The notes below the pieces were generated by a model. That model was not told where the DNA came from. It saw nothing but the letters and a program-made list of their open reading frames with translations, and did no database searches. 42,285 bases of DNA from positions 63,795 through 106,079 of the forward strand of contig JH153081.1 of assembly GCA_000226015.1 (NCBI GenBank). The letters are read 5' to 3'. The stretch is from Mnemiopsis leidyi (lineage: Eukaryota > Ctenophora > Tentaculata > Lobata > Bolinopsidae). A program made the translations under genes and the position numbers. Shown piece by piece: positions 9,312 to 24,300 of the stretch. Every line of letters starts with the position of its first letter. Positions within the stretch are counted from its first letter, which is position 1.

Positions 9312-12300
9312 CTGAAGAAAGGATTGTTTGCGGAGGTGAATGCGTAGAAGCACTGAGTGAAGTGTGGCAGGTGGAACTAAAGGTGTAATTTCAAACAGTA
9401 TAGCTTAAGTTAAGCGTTGATTCAGTTGCTAGATATTAAACGTAAAAAGTTCGTTCACCCGGTACTACATTCATTAAGGACTTCTGCTTACCGAGATACA
9501 GTCAGGTTTCTGTTTTGCTTTTTCAGCATCGTAACAAAGTGCTGTAGCAGCTCCAGGTAGGAGGAGGGTGTGATGTGGAAATGTCTGTTTGCTTTTAGCT
9601 TGTACCTGCACAGGTCGCTCCATTTTAATTAACTGCAGGAGTCAGTACTGCACTCGGCACTGACTTTATTTAATAGGATAACTTTAGGAGAGTTTATATT
9701 TTAAATGATTTAAGAAAGATCAAGTCTTTCACTTACTCGTCTATCATTTTCTGGACCTGCATGTGTATTTGTACACATACCGGGGCAAGTTTTTCTTTTA
9801 TAGCCTGGCGAAATATGCAAATATTAGTGCCGAATTGGCTAACCTTGGTCAAGCGGCCTGAACTTACATGAGGGATTTAGTTGGTATAATAGTAACTCTG
9901 AACAATAGTAACTCTGAACAATAGTAACTCTGAACATGCTAAATGCTTATATCGGACAACACCATGTGCTTGAGGAAGTTGAAAAATCGCGAACACAGAC
10001 AACTAAAGAACTAATAACTAACATATTCCCTTGGCAACATCACACGGGATATTGTATGGTGCGTGATGTAGAAGTACGATAATAACTCCAGTCGTATTCA
10101 CAGACACGAGGTTTCTCTGCATTACTTGAAAGAAAAAGAACAGAAAGCACCTAAAAATACTTAACATGATGGAAGCACGAAAAGCACTAGAAGCACGAAC
10201 AGCACTTCAAACACCTAAAGACGAAACCGACCTTAAACTGGTCCCTTTCCTCTTCAGTCAAATGACCGTAGGCTCGCGCTAGAGCTGGGTTTAAAACTTC
10301 ACCTTTCTGTAATTTACTATAAACCAATTTCAACTCTTAATTGTGTATTAACCAAATTTAAACTTGCTCGTGCACCAACATCGTTCAAAAAACCCAATTA
10401 TTTTTTTCTTAGGACCAGAAATGTGGCGAAATAAAAAACTAGGGATAGCTAGAATTAGAAATGATTTGTCATTCGTTAAACCCAAGTCTAGGTCTAATCA
10501 CATACCGAACTTGTAGCGACAGTTTTAGTGTTAGCAATAATCTTATCCAGCTGATTGTTCTTGAAGAAAGTGTTGGCGACCGCCAGAAGAGCAGCTTCCG
10601 GCCACTCGCTGTAAAAGTCGATAAAACAGTTGGAGAGGATAGCGGGGTGCATCCTGCAGTAGCGTCTGAAGTTGGATCCGTTCGGGGAGATGCTGATCAC
10701 TATGTGTAGACATTGGTAGATGTTCTGAAATTAGTACGTGTTTTGAGTGGTAGATGTTCTGAAATTAGTACGTGTTTTGAGTGGTAGATGTTCTGAAATT
10801 AGTACGTGTTTTGAGTGGTAGATGTTCTGAAATTAGTAACGTGTTTTGAGTGGTAGATGTTCTGAAATTAGTACGTGTTTTAAGAGTGGTAGATGTTCTG
10901 AAATTAGTACGTGTTTTGAGTGGTAGATGTTCAGGAATAAGTACGTGTTTTGAGAGAATGAGAGGTAGATGTTCTGAAATTAGTACGTGTTTTGAGTGTA
11001 CGTGAATACGTGTTTTGTGTCACTGTAGGTGTAGTTTTTGTTTAATTCTGATATCAGGATTGATTTCACGTTGACTTGAAGTGAAAACATATTCTTTTAA
11101 AACAGAAGGTTTGTTAAATTTTCAGTTCCGAGTATTGCTGAGTAAATATTTTGACTAGGTAGTACCAATTGTACCAATTAGAACACAGCACGTCAACCAT
11201 TTCGCTGACGGATCCTTTTTGCTCAACACACCTATCTGTGTACATACCAAACCTCCCATTGAGTAGATATTTGAAATATTTAGCAGGTTGAACCCCGGGA
11301 AGCTCACCAAATAAACGGTACACACACACAAGCCTACCGAAATGAAGGTGGACCAGATGTGGTTACTGTTGTTGTTCTCACTGACGGCGTCTTGTCGGTT
11401 CTTCATCGCGCTCACAATGTACTCCTTCTCCTCGTTGTCAAACCAGTGCTGGATTTGTCCTCCTCCCATCAGTTCCTCTATGTCACACATGAACTCGTCC
11501 TGAATTGTGTTACAACGTGGATATATCGAGGAGAAGGTTAGGGGGTGGTAGTACAGGGAGGGATACTAGAGCAGAAACAGAGAAATAGAATTGTTAGTGT
11601 GTTACTCCTAGTAGCCTATTCTCTTGTTGGGTGGCTCTAGCCAGCGCCAGAAATTCAGTAAGATGACAGGAAAATGTTTGCAACTCAGACAATAATTTGT
11701 CTTTATTTTAGACAATAACTATAAGCTAATAAGGGTCAAGAGGGAATGGAAGTCTAGTTCATAGTTGGGGTATGTACTATAGAACTTTGCATGTGAATGT
11801 GTCTAAGGACAAGGGTAGAGCTAAAGACTTAGCGACATGTAAGAGAGGACTTGCACTATGTCGGAGTAGGGGCTATAAACGTACAGTTTGAGCTGGTTTT
11901 AAATACTATTTTAAATACTATTTTGTCGGAGTAGGGGCTATAAACGTACAGTTTGAGCTGGTTTTAAATACTATTTTAAATACTATTTTAAATACTATTT
12001 TAAATACTCAAATAGCTACTTTAAATTTAGCTGAGTTGAACACGTTCTTGCGATTGGGAAGCGGTTCTGTCAGAATTTTGTACGATTGCCTTATCTAATT
12101 ATTAAAGTTGCTACTTTGTTTTTTAGAGAATGTTGTACACGTTCGAGCTCCATCCTAGCGCTAGGCTTCCATTGAAGCTGCAGAAAGTCAGTCCAAGGCA
12201 CAAAATTAGAGCTTCTGAGGCAGGTTTCTAATTTTGTACGTCAACAGTTTTTCTCGTTTTCTGCGAAAAGCAAGAAACCATCGAAAATTGCCGATCAGTG

Positions 12301-15300
12301 GAATCCAATTATATGCAACTGATGATATGTAAATAAATATCACCAATATTATTTAACTTAATTTAATCGTCTCCATTTGCGGTCACGATTGCCAAATTCA
12401 TTAAACTTGGCACAAAATTCGATCAGCCACAATGGATTAAGGCTCTGCAACCGCAATAGTTCAATCATAAGTTTGTTATATGGTTTACTTATTCCATCAG
12501 CCGCGACATAATATACAGTGATGATACTAATTATAATTAAAGCTTTTATTTGTTGAATTCTTGTAGGACGTAGCACCACTCTCAATCTATAAAGTTGGCA
12601 ACATTAAAACATTGACTGATATCAGGTTCTTCTACATATCTACTCTAGCAGGAAGTCACCTGTAAAATGTGCAGTTCGCTGATAAACAGAGTACACATTT
12701 TCTTCTGAGACCCGCACTTCAGCAAGATAGCTTTCAGGTCGTCTCTCAGGTCGAACAAAGTGTAGTTACGTCGAATGTTGAGCTCGTGATAGGACGAGCC
12801 GCAGATAAAGGTAGCAAGTCTTGCGGAGGCAGATCGTCCAGTTCCACCTACTCCTAACTGAGGGATGGAACGTGTCAGTGATCAGGGTTCATTTTTTTCA
12901 AACGGCAACGTCACTTAATTTTGATTGTTTTGTATAAGTGGCGGTTCAACGGGAAATATTAACACGATAATTTAGGATCGGTAAAGATGATTCAGGTATT
13001 GTTTTGACAAATGGGTGTATAGCTGCTTTGAACGTGGTAAATTTGGTAAAATCTCTCGCGATTTCCCATTTTCGTCAGTAACACATGGGAGACTAGCCTG
13101 ATCCATCACTGATGGTCGCTCGTCTATTCATTATAGACTATTTTACCGTTCATTACATTTGCATAATGGCTGGCATTATTTTTAGATAAGCTGATGAAAT
13201 GAAAAATGAGTAATAGGTAGTAATAAACGCCGCGTTGTCTTGACGCCAAGGTGATTCGAAACAATGGACTCAAGGTTAATTATCCATTCTACAAAATAGA
13301 AAAGACGGATTTTATTATGAGATATGACCACTTCCAGGTGGTCAAGCTAAGGTAAATAAGTCACACACTTCACTTAGGAATCTCATCTCTGCCATTGGCT
13401 GGTTTATCAGCTCTTTAGAAAAACCAGCAAAATTCATTCTTTCATTGCAGGGTGTACCGGATCACGTGCATGCTTTCCAACAATCGGTATCCATCGCACG
13501 TTGGTTTGAGTTTTATCGCGGTATCGATGTCGCTTAGAGGGAATTGCAGCAACTACTTTCTAGTTTGATTTTATCAGCGAATAATCTGAATTACAAAATC
13601 TTAATTTATCCAAGATTAATCAGCATCTAGATAAATTGATATTCAGTAAAAAACCAACAACCGCCTCCCCTTTACCTGTATAACATGGAGTCCCTTGTTT
13701 CTCAGCGCCCTACAGAGTCTGACTAGATGTTGTACTGCGTCGTGGAAAAACACCAGGTGATAGTCCTGCAGTAAAGATTACTTGAAGTTTGGGAATCCGA
13801 TTATAATTACGGTGATTATAAGATTAGGTTTTACTTTCATAGCTCCCGCAAAGCTGTGGAAAATCTAAAAGAGCGATGCTCCCCATGAAATTCTAGCCAT
13901 GGTGGTTGTTTCCCATACAAATGATCTGCTTCGGGCAGGTGACCAGATTTTTATTTAAACGTGAGCTGTCGTGCAAAAAAATTGTTTATACTGTAAAAGG
14001 AAATTACAGATTTAATCTCACCAAGATGGAGCAAGTTAAACAGGCGAAAGCAGGTTATCAAAACCGGTTACACCTGTTTAATGGCCCACTTTTACTTAAT
14101 TTTCAGCTTGAGTAATGCATCTTCTAGTACCACATCAACTAGGAGAATGCAAGACAAATCTTTCTGCCTTGTGAACCCCTCACTCAAGGCTTTACAATAT
14201 AGCCGTAAATGGTCGAGAGTTCTATGAGATTCGTTTAATAACCTCGCACAACGCGCTATACGCTAGGAGCGAGTCCTACATTGCTCCTTTATTAAAACCT
14301 GAGATTCGCTGACATTAAACCGGTTTTGCATGTCCGTGAGGGTTTGGATAAGTTGCTTGTAGTCTGGCACTATTCTGTATCGTTTCACCGTTTCCTCGGA
14401 GGAGAGCTGGATGTGGAAGTCGGAGAACATTATCCGAGCTTCGGTCACGTGACGTTTTGTGAAGACCATCTTTGTGGCCAACTCCTGGGATGTTGTGAAT
14501 CATAGAAAAATCTGAGGTTTTTTTTGCTATTCATATTTTGTTTTTTAAACCTTTTACGACAGGTGATAATGTATTCTGCTTGGTACTCACCAGCTCCTTA
14601 AGATGTCCATGCACGGAATATTTCAGAAGTTGTACGAGTTGTATTTTTATTTATAACATGGTTTTACAGATATTTTATCCGAGAGCAAACAATTTGCATT
14701 AAAGTATATACCTTGAAGTATTTCTGCATGGAGTCAACTTGGTATCCACAAAACTTGTCCCTCTCACTCTCGGTCGTAAGTTTATCACAGAATACTCTCG
14801 AAGTTTCGTGAGCGTAGAGCCGCACCACCGCATCTTGGGAGGTGAGGTCTGCCGCACTGCAGCTCATCATCCCCAGATAGAACTGAAATTTGAAGAAGTA
14901 GAGCTAGTTATTAGATAGAACTGAAATTTTAAGAAGTAGCTAGTTATTGGCCGAATAAATGTTAAGGAGGCTCTCTCCTGGTCAAGTACTTGTTTGGGTA
15001 AATGTCTGATAAAACTCTATTTTTATTGAATGTTTCAGAATTGATCAACGTCCGACGTCGTGTTTCAGTTTAACATAACTTTATAAACAAATAGGATAGA
15101 GTTTATCAGACGCGTTTGTAATAACAGCATTTTTTGTTGTGCAAATACTCCATGTTAACCCTGGCTTTAACACTTCTTAGTTAAACAGTTCAATACAAGA
15201 TGTGGTCACGGCACTCACTTTTAACCTATGTTGAGGCTAAGGTCTCTAAGTATGGAGAATATTTGATTGGAGCAGTTCGTGATTTTATCTCCTTTATCAT

Positions 15301-18300
15301 TTATGCGTCAAATACCTCCAATTCATTATGAGGTAACAAGAAAATACCTAAAATACTTCAAATTCAGCACCAGCAGCTGGTCTAAAATCCCAAAATCATA
15401 AGAAGATAATGGCACGCTTTAGGCGCATATTTCTTGTGTCTATCTCTCAGTTTTAATGCGATGGCAGCCAGCACGCTAATTTTCTCGAACCTTAGTGTCA
15501 GTAAAGAGTAAGGACGTGATTCTACCATCTAGCGTGCAGGAGCTCGTGCTATTCTCATTTTTGTAGTCCGTCTGTTGCATTTGACATTCCATGCTCAAGC
15601 GCATTCTAAATAAGCCCACATTTCGACTATGCCAAAGTTTCATACGTAAGACAAATTTCAGGTCTGCGCTTTTCAATGGCAGCGCCCTCTAAATCAATTA
15701 GGTAACACGTTACGAAAAATAATCCTATATCAATATTAAGAATTTTGTCATTTTTAGGATTTTTATGAAAATGTGGCGAACAAGTGACAGTGTGAGCTAG
15801 TAAGCTCGCGAAATTTTCTTAGATTTTAGATCTTTACTCGAAGGCTAAAACGCCCACACCCTAGTCAAGTCATTACACAAAATATAATTTTGTGATCTGA
15901 CTTTAATGTACTGAAATCTTTAGTCCTTGTCACAAAAGAGAAAGCCTGCCGCTATCCAGTTATGATGTAGAACGAGGCTCAACATTTTATACCAGTAGGT
16001 GATCTCACCCGCCATTGGCTGACTACCAGATTAAATCTATTGAGTTATGCCGAGATGGAGTTAAGCCAGGGCCTACTATTCAAATATAACAAGTAGGTAA
16101 CATAGGTTAGGAGTGATAACCTAAACAAAAGGGACGGCCTGGAGAACTGGGCCGTGTTTTTGTTCCACTGTTTTAGTTTCTGGTCAAGGTGCCAGCTCAT
16201 TTCACTGGTCGTTTTTAGAACTAAGGTTTTTAGAACTAAGGTTGGAGATATTGTTAACGTTTCTATTTACCATACATGAGGATGGCTCTCTTGCAGCTTT
16301 CCTTCTAACTTCACTTACTTACCAAGTTAACACAGCTCCTAAGTCTAAGCTCCTAAGTTTTATTTTAACAGCTTTTTGGTAAGAGACAGGATCAATTCAC
16401 AAAGATCTAATTTTGAAATTATTTAATGACTATCTTTCGTCTGACTGTTGGAGAAATCTTTGTTTTACAGTCTCTATTCAATTTCAATTCGTTATCATAT
16501 AAGTTCGAACATTAGTACCTATGTTAGTATTCTTGCATTAAATACAAGATTGATCATTGAAAGCTGTCTATCAAATTTTATAATCGACATCATCACCGCA
16601 ATCCTGTATGGTATTGTGGCCATTGTTTAACGAATCAGAATAGGCTCCAATGCAGTCTCAGTCAGCAACTTGTCCTGACATTATGTTTCGTTGCCACAAT
16701 GGCAGGATATTATTCCACAATAACACAACTGAGCAGCTGGCAGTTAGAGAAGCCGTCACGTTGTTGGGCGTAGTCCAGTTTTGTGGTTTGAATGGCAACA
16801 GACACTCTGCCCAAGTTCGTGGTAAGCTGAATTCAAAGAAAAGTCTCGACCTGATTTAGGACAAGCTTTGTGCTTTTCTCTATGAGCGGTTTTTGTATCG
16901 AAACTTTGTATCGAATAAAGATTAGTGGCTTTCGTTACCATGAAAGGTGCAATGTAAGCTTTGTTATTAAGTAGATAAGACTAGTTTTAATCATTTGAAA
17001 TAAAGGACTTTCCCATACCTGAGGAGAAAATAGGGCAGCGAGTTATCGTTTATAAAAATTTAGTATAGTAGACAGAAGTATATTGTTACTGATCAATTTC
17101 AAACAAACTGCTGTAGAAATTTACTGAGGTATTATTGATTATAAGATCTTAAGTTTAGATTCTGTTATGAGAGTTCACCTGTCTGAGGGAGTGCATGTTG
17201 AACATGTAGTGAAGTTTAGACGGTTTGGGTTTGAAGTTGCACATGACTTGTTGGTAGAGGTAGATACCAGCAGTACAGAGCGGGCCAACTGTCCTCTGTA
17301 CTTCTTCAGGGAAACTGAGAAACAAGTGGTTTGTATATTATAATAAGTGGATGGAAGTTTGGTTCGGACTAGGGGCTCTGATTCGGATATTGTCAGTTAT
17401 GGGTAGACTGGATAGTGGATACTTGACAAATATGAAAAAGTAGCAAATCTTAGAGTTTATTTAGGTTCGCATTCTCTGAGTCAGGGCGCTAACAAGCGCC
17501 CCTGGCAGTGAGGACCAGGGCTTGAAAGACCAGAGAGTTGCCAAAACACGCGAAACGAATGGCCAGAGTATAACCAATGCTGAAGTGCTCCGTCTTGGTG
17601 CTTTCCAGTGCTACTACATAAGTATATATGAACTTGCAATTTTATTTTTTATTCTAAATTAAGATACTTAAATGTCGGTCAAAGTGTATAACAAATTTTG
17701 CAGAGATTCGTTTTCGCGATAACTCATCGTGTAATAAAATTAACGATTCATTTACTAGGTCAAAAGTTACCAAGAGTCAAGATTTCGAAAAAAGGAGTTC
17801 ATGTCAAAATTGGGAGAGTCACACATCTCTCTCCTGAGAGATACTTTTTCTCTATGAAATCTCACATATTTGAAGGCCATTACTTCTATTCCATATTAGA
17901 TAGACCTGATCTTAACAACTGAGCGTCAGGAAGCTCACAAATCACATCAACATATAATATACAACATTCTTTCCCCGTCATACCTGTTGATGATATAGTA
18001 TCGGCCGAGTTTAGCCTCCAGAATATGCTGGGTGGTAGCCTGGGTGGGTGTGGGCATGTTTATCACGCTAAAGTACTGGAGGAGTCGTGCAGGGATGTTC
18101 ACTGGTACCCGACCTGACACCGTACAGGTCGCTGCTATGGTGACATCATCAACTGACTGAGGGGTGCAGTTTGTTAGAGCTTTCTAGTTATGAATACTCA
18201 TTATTAATTTTATATAATAACTTACATGCAATTTGTCAAGGGTTGGCCGACAAATTACAAAAAACTATGATATACAAAATCTCACTTAAATCTTTTAACA

Positions 18301-21300
18301 TAAGTATTATTTGAGTGCGTCTTTAGCGACTGATTTGACACATGAATTGCATAGTATAAGGACGATGTAACTATTAATAACGCCCAAATGATCACAAAAT
18401 ATGCGATCAAAATAGCACTTTTGTCGCTGGGATCCGTTTTCAGCTTTCCGGGACGCAAAGAAACTTTCCGCCGACAGAGCATGTTGCCAGTACTCACGTT
18501 CCGATATCGGCCAACAAAATCACTTGCTATAGAAGCCAAGGTGACGATAGTTCTAGCTTGTGGGAAGTTGGAAAAATATTTGACAAGGTCTTGTGCCGGT
18601 AGCAAGGAACTGCTGTCACATCTCAGAGTACTTGTCTTGGAGACTTAGAAAATATTCCCAACATTATTTCTTTATTTGCCAAATTCCTCTTAAGTCTCGA
18701 AAGCCTAATCTCACTTGATGCCTCTATAATCTATACTACCATAAAAAGGAAGGCAGGCATACCAACAGCATACTAAACATTTGGTATCTCCTGCTCTCTG
18801 TTCCCGACGTCCGGACGGCAGTAATCTGTTTATCGGAGCTGCTGGCTGTAACCACACGATTAGATACCCTACATCAGCCGTCAAACACGGTGTCTTCGCG
18901 GCACTCGTGACAAGTTACTGATCAATGATAAGCGCGGAATACTCATGCAGTGCTAGATCTTCCTAGTCCGCTACATCTATACTTGACATGACATACAACT
19001 CGGGCCATCCCGGCATTATTAAATGTAACATTGACTTTCTGCAGTTGTTATAATTTCTCGGCTCGTTGTCCTTTGGTTAGATTATTGGAATTCACGTACA
19101 ATTTTGCAGGAAAAGGCCGTAGAATTGGATGTGGCCATGATTTGTCATCCGATCATTATCAATCAGTAGTTCCCACGCTGTTCGAATAAGATCCGAAAAT
19201 GCTAAATTAGTGCCGATATAATAACTAAATTAATTGAACGGTGTAAACATTACAGACTTCTATAATAGTCTCGCCAGAATTACAGGGGACATTCCAGTCC
19301 GGCCATGCAACCATTTAAAACCAGGGTCACAACTTATACCCAGAACGATAAACCAAGTTTATCGAGTTAATGGCCAGACTAGAGACACAAAGTGTATTTC
19401 AAGTTATCGGAACCCCAGCTACCACGGAACTTTAGCTCCCAACTTTCCAAGGTCACCCAACAAATTTAATCCGGGACTCTGTCTCACGAAATGAAAACGA
19501 CAAATGACTGTACGGTTAAAGAGGATTGTCTCAGAAGCACCATTTTCAAGTCTCCCATTTTTCTTGCGCTCTTACCTTCCAGCTGTATCTGTTGATGTCG
19601 TAGAAACCGTCGTTTCCAATGAACTGTCTGAGAAACTCGAGGGGGGGCTGAGCGCCGTACTGCTCGGGTAGAGGCATGTTTAGGTCTTCCACAAACATCA
19701 CTAGCTGCGAGATTACTTGGGGTTTCTGGTCTATATCTAGCAAGAGAGAGAGAGAGAGAGAGAGAGATANNNNNNNNNNNNNNAGAGAGAGAGAGAGAGA
19801 GAGAGATATACAGGGTGGATCGTTGGGCGTTGTTTTCTACACGGTTGTACGTGACAAACTACACGATAAGAAACAAGGACATAATCGTTAGTGCACTTGA
19901 TTTTATAGTTACCATATAACTTTACTCTCACTATCATATTTCATTCCAGTATTCATTGGATTTCAATTCTTATCGTTCCAAAACATCATGGAAGTTAATC
20001 AAACAAATTTTGTGCACAGTACCGTTTTTCCTACGGGAGGTCCCATAAGATCGCGTCCCAGCTTGTTGAGATTTCTCGCGAAGAATGCTTGTATGTTTTC
20101 TGCTTTTGTTTGTCCGTTCATGAGCATCTTTGCTGATATGAACTCCTTCTTGTTTCCAAAGAGAAACTCCTCCGGCGCTTTTTCTTCCTCTGGCTTTATC
20201 CATTCCTGAAAAATAACTGTAATTAGAGGTCGGCTGATTATCATATTTTAGTAGAAGAACTGAAAATCCGATACATCAGTATTCCTCAATTTTTTTTAAA
20301 AAATTTCCATAATTTGACAAACTGGTTATTGGTTTTAATGACGACACACGCCATGTCAGATTACAAACGTAAGCAGAATGGCATTTTGTAAGATACAAGT
20401 TCAGAGCGATAAGATTACAGACTACTAACTTGAATATTGTCTGCCAATGTGGAGTGACAGCTAGGTAAGCCCGCTATATCGTACAGGTGAACCTGGAATT
20501 GAACTTTGTTAATTTATCTACAGATATCAGCTGGAACCGTACCGATTCCGCAGCTCCTATAAAAGTGTAAATAGATCTTTTTATTTCTTCATACACCCCT
20601 ATCATAGTAACATTGGGAGGTGTGCACATTTGTTTTATAGAAATAGATAATTCGAAAATATAAGCATAGTTCAATATACACCTTAACCACCACTCACACC
20701 CTCGAAAACAGCCGATTTTATTTCCAGGAAGCCGAAAATCCAAAAAAAAAATCCAAAACGATTACCTCGACAGACAAACGGTCTTCGACCGAAATTCAAC
20801 GGAGATCAAAATAGGTGTTATGGTGGTCCCAGATCCAAAAAACGACTTTCCCTACATCTTGAAATGATTGGAGTTGACAACTGTGTCCTACTACCGCAGT
20901 AGGCTGTTCGTAGTGTTCTGTATCTCAACCAAAAATTAGATTGGTTGTGGCCGGATTTCAGGAGGGGGCAATCAATCATACAATGATAAGAAATATAAGT
21001 CGTCTAATCATTCATCATGCAATCTAATATGCTGGCTGATTGATTGCAATTTGGCGCATGTGAAATGGGAATTACACTGGCTGCTTTTTACTCTTTCAAG
21101 TTTATAGACCAACAAAAGCTAGAAAACAGCGCTTTCTAGCTTTAAGTTGTTTAAAATTTGTCACCTAGTTTCCTAGTAATTTCTACTGATTATCCAGCCT
21201 TTTTTCTCCTAAATTTTGCCGCTGATATATCTTTAGGGCCCTAGGAATTTCTTGACACAACAACTTTGTATCTTATAATTAGTACTTTAATTCTTTCGGT

Positions 21301-24300
21301 AACCCATGTTTTATGTTTATGAGAAAAATGTGTTATCGAGAACCGTCAGCACTATCCACGACTCTTCATAAAATTTAGAGTTTGTATATGATCGTAACTT
21401 TTGCTATACTTATCTGACGTGCATTATGTACAAACATTGTCGTTTTTACTGGAGTTGATACTTACGTTTTTTTGAACTTCTTAAGATAAAGTGAAAAAGC
21501 AATAACCGACAAAATTTCTTGGCTCAGGCTCTTGCTCATGACTTCGTTTATAACTTGGTACGATTTTATCTTACTCAATTTTCGTTATTCTTCGATTTCT
21601 GAATTACTCTCAAGTAATTCAGCCCATCAAACTGGTTGCTCAATAAGTACACAAGACACAGAGCATACTAGCACATTCATACATGTATATTGGTTCTTTC
21701 TCTGTTTTGGTATGATCCGTGTTTCAAGGCAAGCAGTAAGGGACAGCTCCTTCATGTCCAATAAAACTGGCGTTTGCCACATACATAATAACGCCATATG
21801 GCATATCATGCTCAGTCTCTACCAATTTAGCAGCTAGGTACATCTTGCAACCTTGTGTTAAATAAATCTATAATTCTAAAATTCCTGTTTAATTTGGCTG
21901 AGGACCTTCAAATAAGATTGGGATCAGTATAATGGCTGATTGACATTCGTCTAACCACATTAGCTGAGCTGCCCTCTGAAAGCTTTGATAACTTAGTCTG
22001 AGAAATTTGTATTCAACTAGACTTAACTATATGGAATTGATATAGCTAGCACAAAATTAAGTTTCATCATCAAATTAGAAGAGAATAACTAATCAAGTTT
22101 CACCAATGCACAATCACAGGTATCACTCTGACAAATTAGCAAATGTTCGGGAGCATTCTAAAACTGAGCTAATCCAGGATGTTGCGATGAATGGCCTCAT
22201 TCATCAGAAAATATCACAACAAACAAATTGTAAATCCCAGCCATAAGTCTAGCTTTGTTAGTTACCAACTGCAATTTATAACTCAATTTTTATAGTAGAA
22301 CTTTATATTTTTCAAGTTATTGCAAATACGTCAATAGTAATACGTTTTTTGGGGAGGGGGCACAAATCTTTTACCATGTACCAAGTACCATGTGACAACG
22401 ATAGACCAATAAAGATTTCTAGTAGGTTCGACTAATCAATATCAAGCAACGCCATCACGTGATGTTAAGGATTTTCCTCCCCAAAGTTACCTTCCTCTAA
22501 AGTCGTCGTAAAGTTCTTTAAGAGGAGTTTGAATTTGTTGTGTCACGTGACAAACATTATTGGTTGTTTCTAAATTCACATTGGTCAATCACTGTCAGAT
22601 GATTTTAAGCATTTAATAAGTTTCCCCCTTAGTAGTACCCAACATTTGCTGACGGAGCATAACCTTTCCAACTGACTACCGTATTTTTAAACACCAGCTA
22701 CTCGCTTATACTTCAGGGAACGATATTTGTCAAGCAATGATAGTAGACCATGTATCTAAACATCGAAAATTTCCAATTCATCCAATCACCATAGGATTTA
22801 ATGAGCTTGCCAAGCATTTTCAAGATTGAGAAAGTCTAGGGATCATGTCCCAATGATTGCTCCTGCCCATACTTTGATTAACTTTTCAACATTTCATCAC
22901 GACATTACGGTTCAGATTTTGTGTTCCACGATAGCTACCGTTGTTTATCTCGGCCATCGTAATATGAACCTAATATTTTCCAATTTTCTCCTCTAAAACC
23001 GCCAATGTATTTATTTTTGGTGTCGATATTATACACACTTAAACAAAAGATACTCAAATAAGATTACTTCCACGATAGCTTACAAGTCGACAGTGCGATA
23101 AAGACATGGCGGGAGAAGATGAGGCTAAACAGGAACTCAATGTTGTGGGAATGGTTGGTCTAATCGTCTTCTATCTTATCATCTTCTTTGCGGGGATTCT
23201 ATCGCACAAGTAAGCGTGTTTCAAGTTCCAACTGGTGGCGTTTTAGTTTGTTTCCCATTCTGGCTTCACGGTAGACTATTAGAGTATTAGAAGTAATGTA
23301 TTAACTCTTCACACATACAGCTACTCCAACCGGATCGTGAAATATTATTCAACTAAACTCATACCCATTATAATCTAACATAGTTGTGCGTTACTATAGG
23401 ATTTTAAAGAGGGGCCGGAAAGAAGTGCAAAAGAGCCAGGTATCCTCCAACACCGAGGATATGATGTTGGCGGGTCGCGACATCAACTACTTCGTGGGTG
23501 TCTTCACCATGACCGCTACTTGGGTCGGTGGAGGTTATATTAACGGTAAGCGCCCAGGACTCCGGACTGCAGTGAAAAAGACATCAACTTCACCTCGATA
23601 GTTGGCGTCTCTTCACTTTGACTGCGACCAGGGTCCATCAGAGAGTTTGCCCCGGTAAGCTTAAATTGTCGTTGATTTTTTGAAAACCCCTTGTTTGATG
23701 TCATAATGTCATTGCAGTGCAAATTTTGATGTCATTAACGGGTGTTTTGATGTTTAATTCTGAAATTCGATAAGGATAGCTCCATCGTGCAATTTATTCC
23801 AAATCCATAGAGCGTTTTGTAAATCAGGAGTTTTGAACAAATAAGATTCGATTGCAGAACGTTCCGTTGCACGCTGAAATCAAGTTTCGTTTCGTTTACA
23901 AGCGTTTTGAATTCCGAATTTCCCACTTTCACCGATACTAATCGCAAAACGCCCTTTCAGAAACATCAGATGACATCATCATTTTTCCTCAGCAAAGCAT
24001 GCGTGTGACAGAAAGGGTTATCTTTGTTTTTCCGCAGACAAAGAACTCTTGCAAACCCGCATTTTCAGTTCATGACATTTGACGACACTCAAAAAATCAA
24101 CGACAGAATATTTAAGCTTTACTTTGTAAACTAATAAACGTCAAGTGAAAGTGTTAAAACCATAAATAGGAATAGATAGAGACATTCTATCCAAACACTA
24201 TTTCTTACATTTATTGATCATACTATGTAACAACAAGTGATATTGTCATTAAATGATCATGAAATGATCATAAAATGATCATATAACCGATCATATAACC

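Noticed and set aside
9123-9347. 74-codon + strand open frame, and similar + frames at 10461-10709, 11359-11541, 12669-12857 and 29229-29477
   Set aside because: These are reverse shadows of dynein exons, whose - strand translation matches the family.
9203-9352. Longer version of a dynein exon using the acceptor at 9353
   Set aside because: It would add YAFTSANNP-like residues and break the phase. The acceptor cttcag at 9312 joins TCT-CG to A-CAG and restores the stalk sequence.
18855-18900. GATTAGATACCCT followed by CCGTCAAAC, like a conserved small-subunit rRNA block
   Set aside because: The sequence before and after does not follow any rRNA I can align, so it is probably chance. A covariance-model search would settle it.
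21532-21837. 101-codon open frame in the large dynein intron
   Set aside because: No family resemblance, no splice partners and no regular coding composition.
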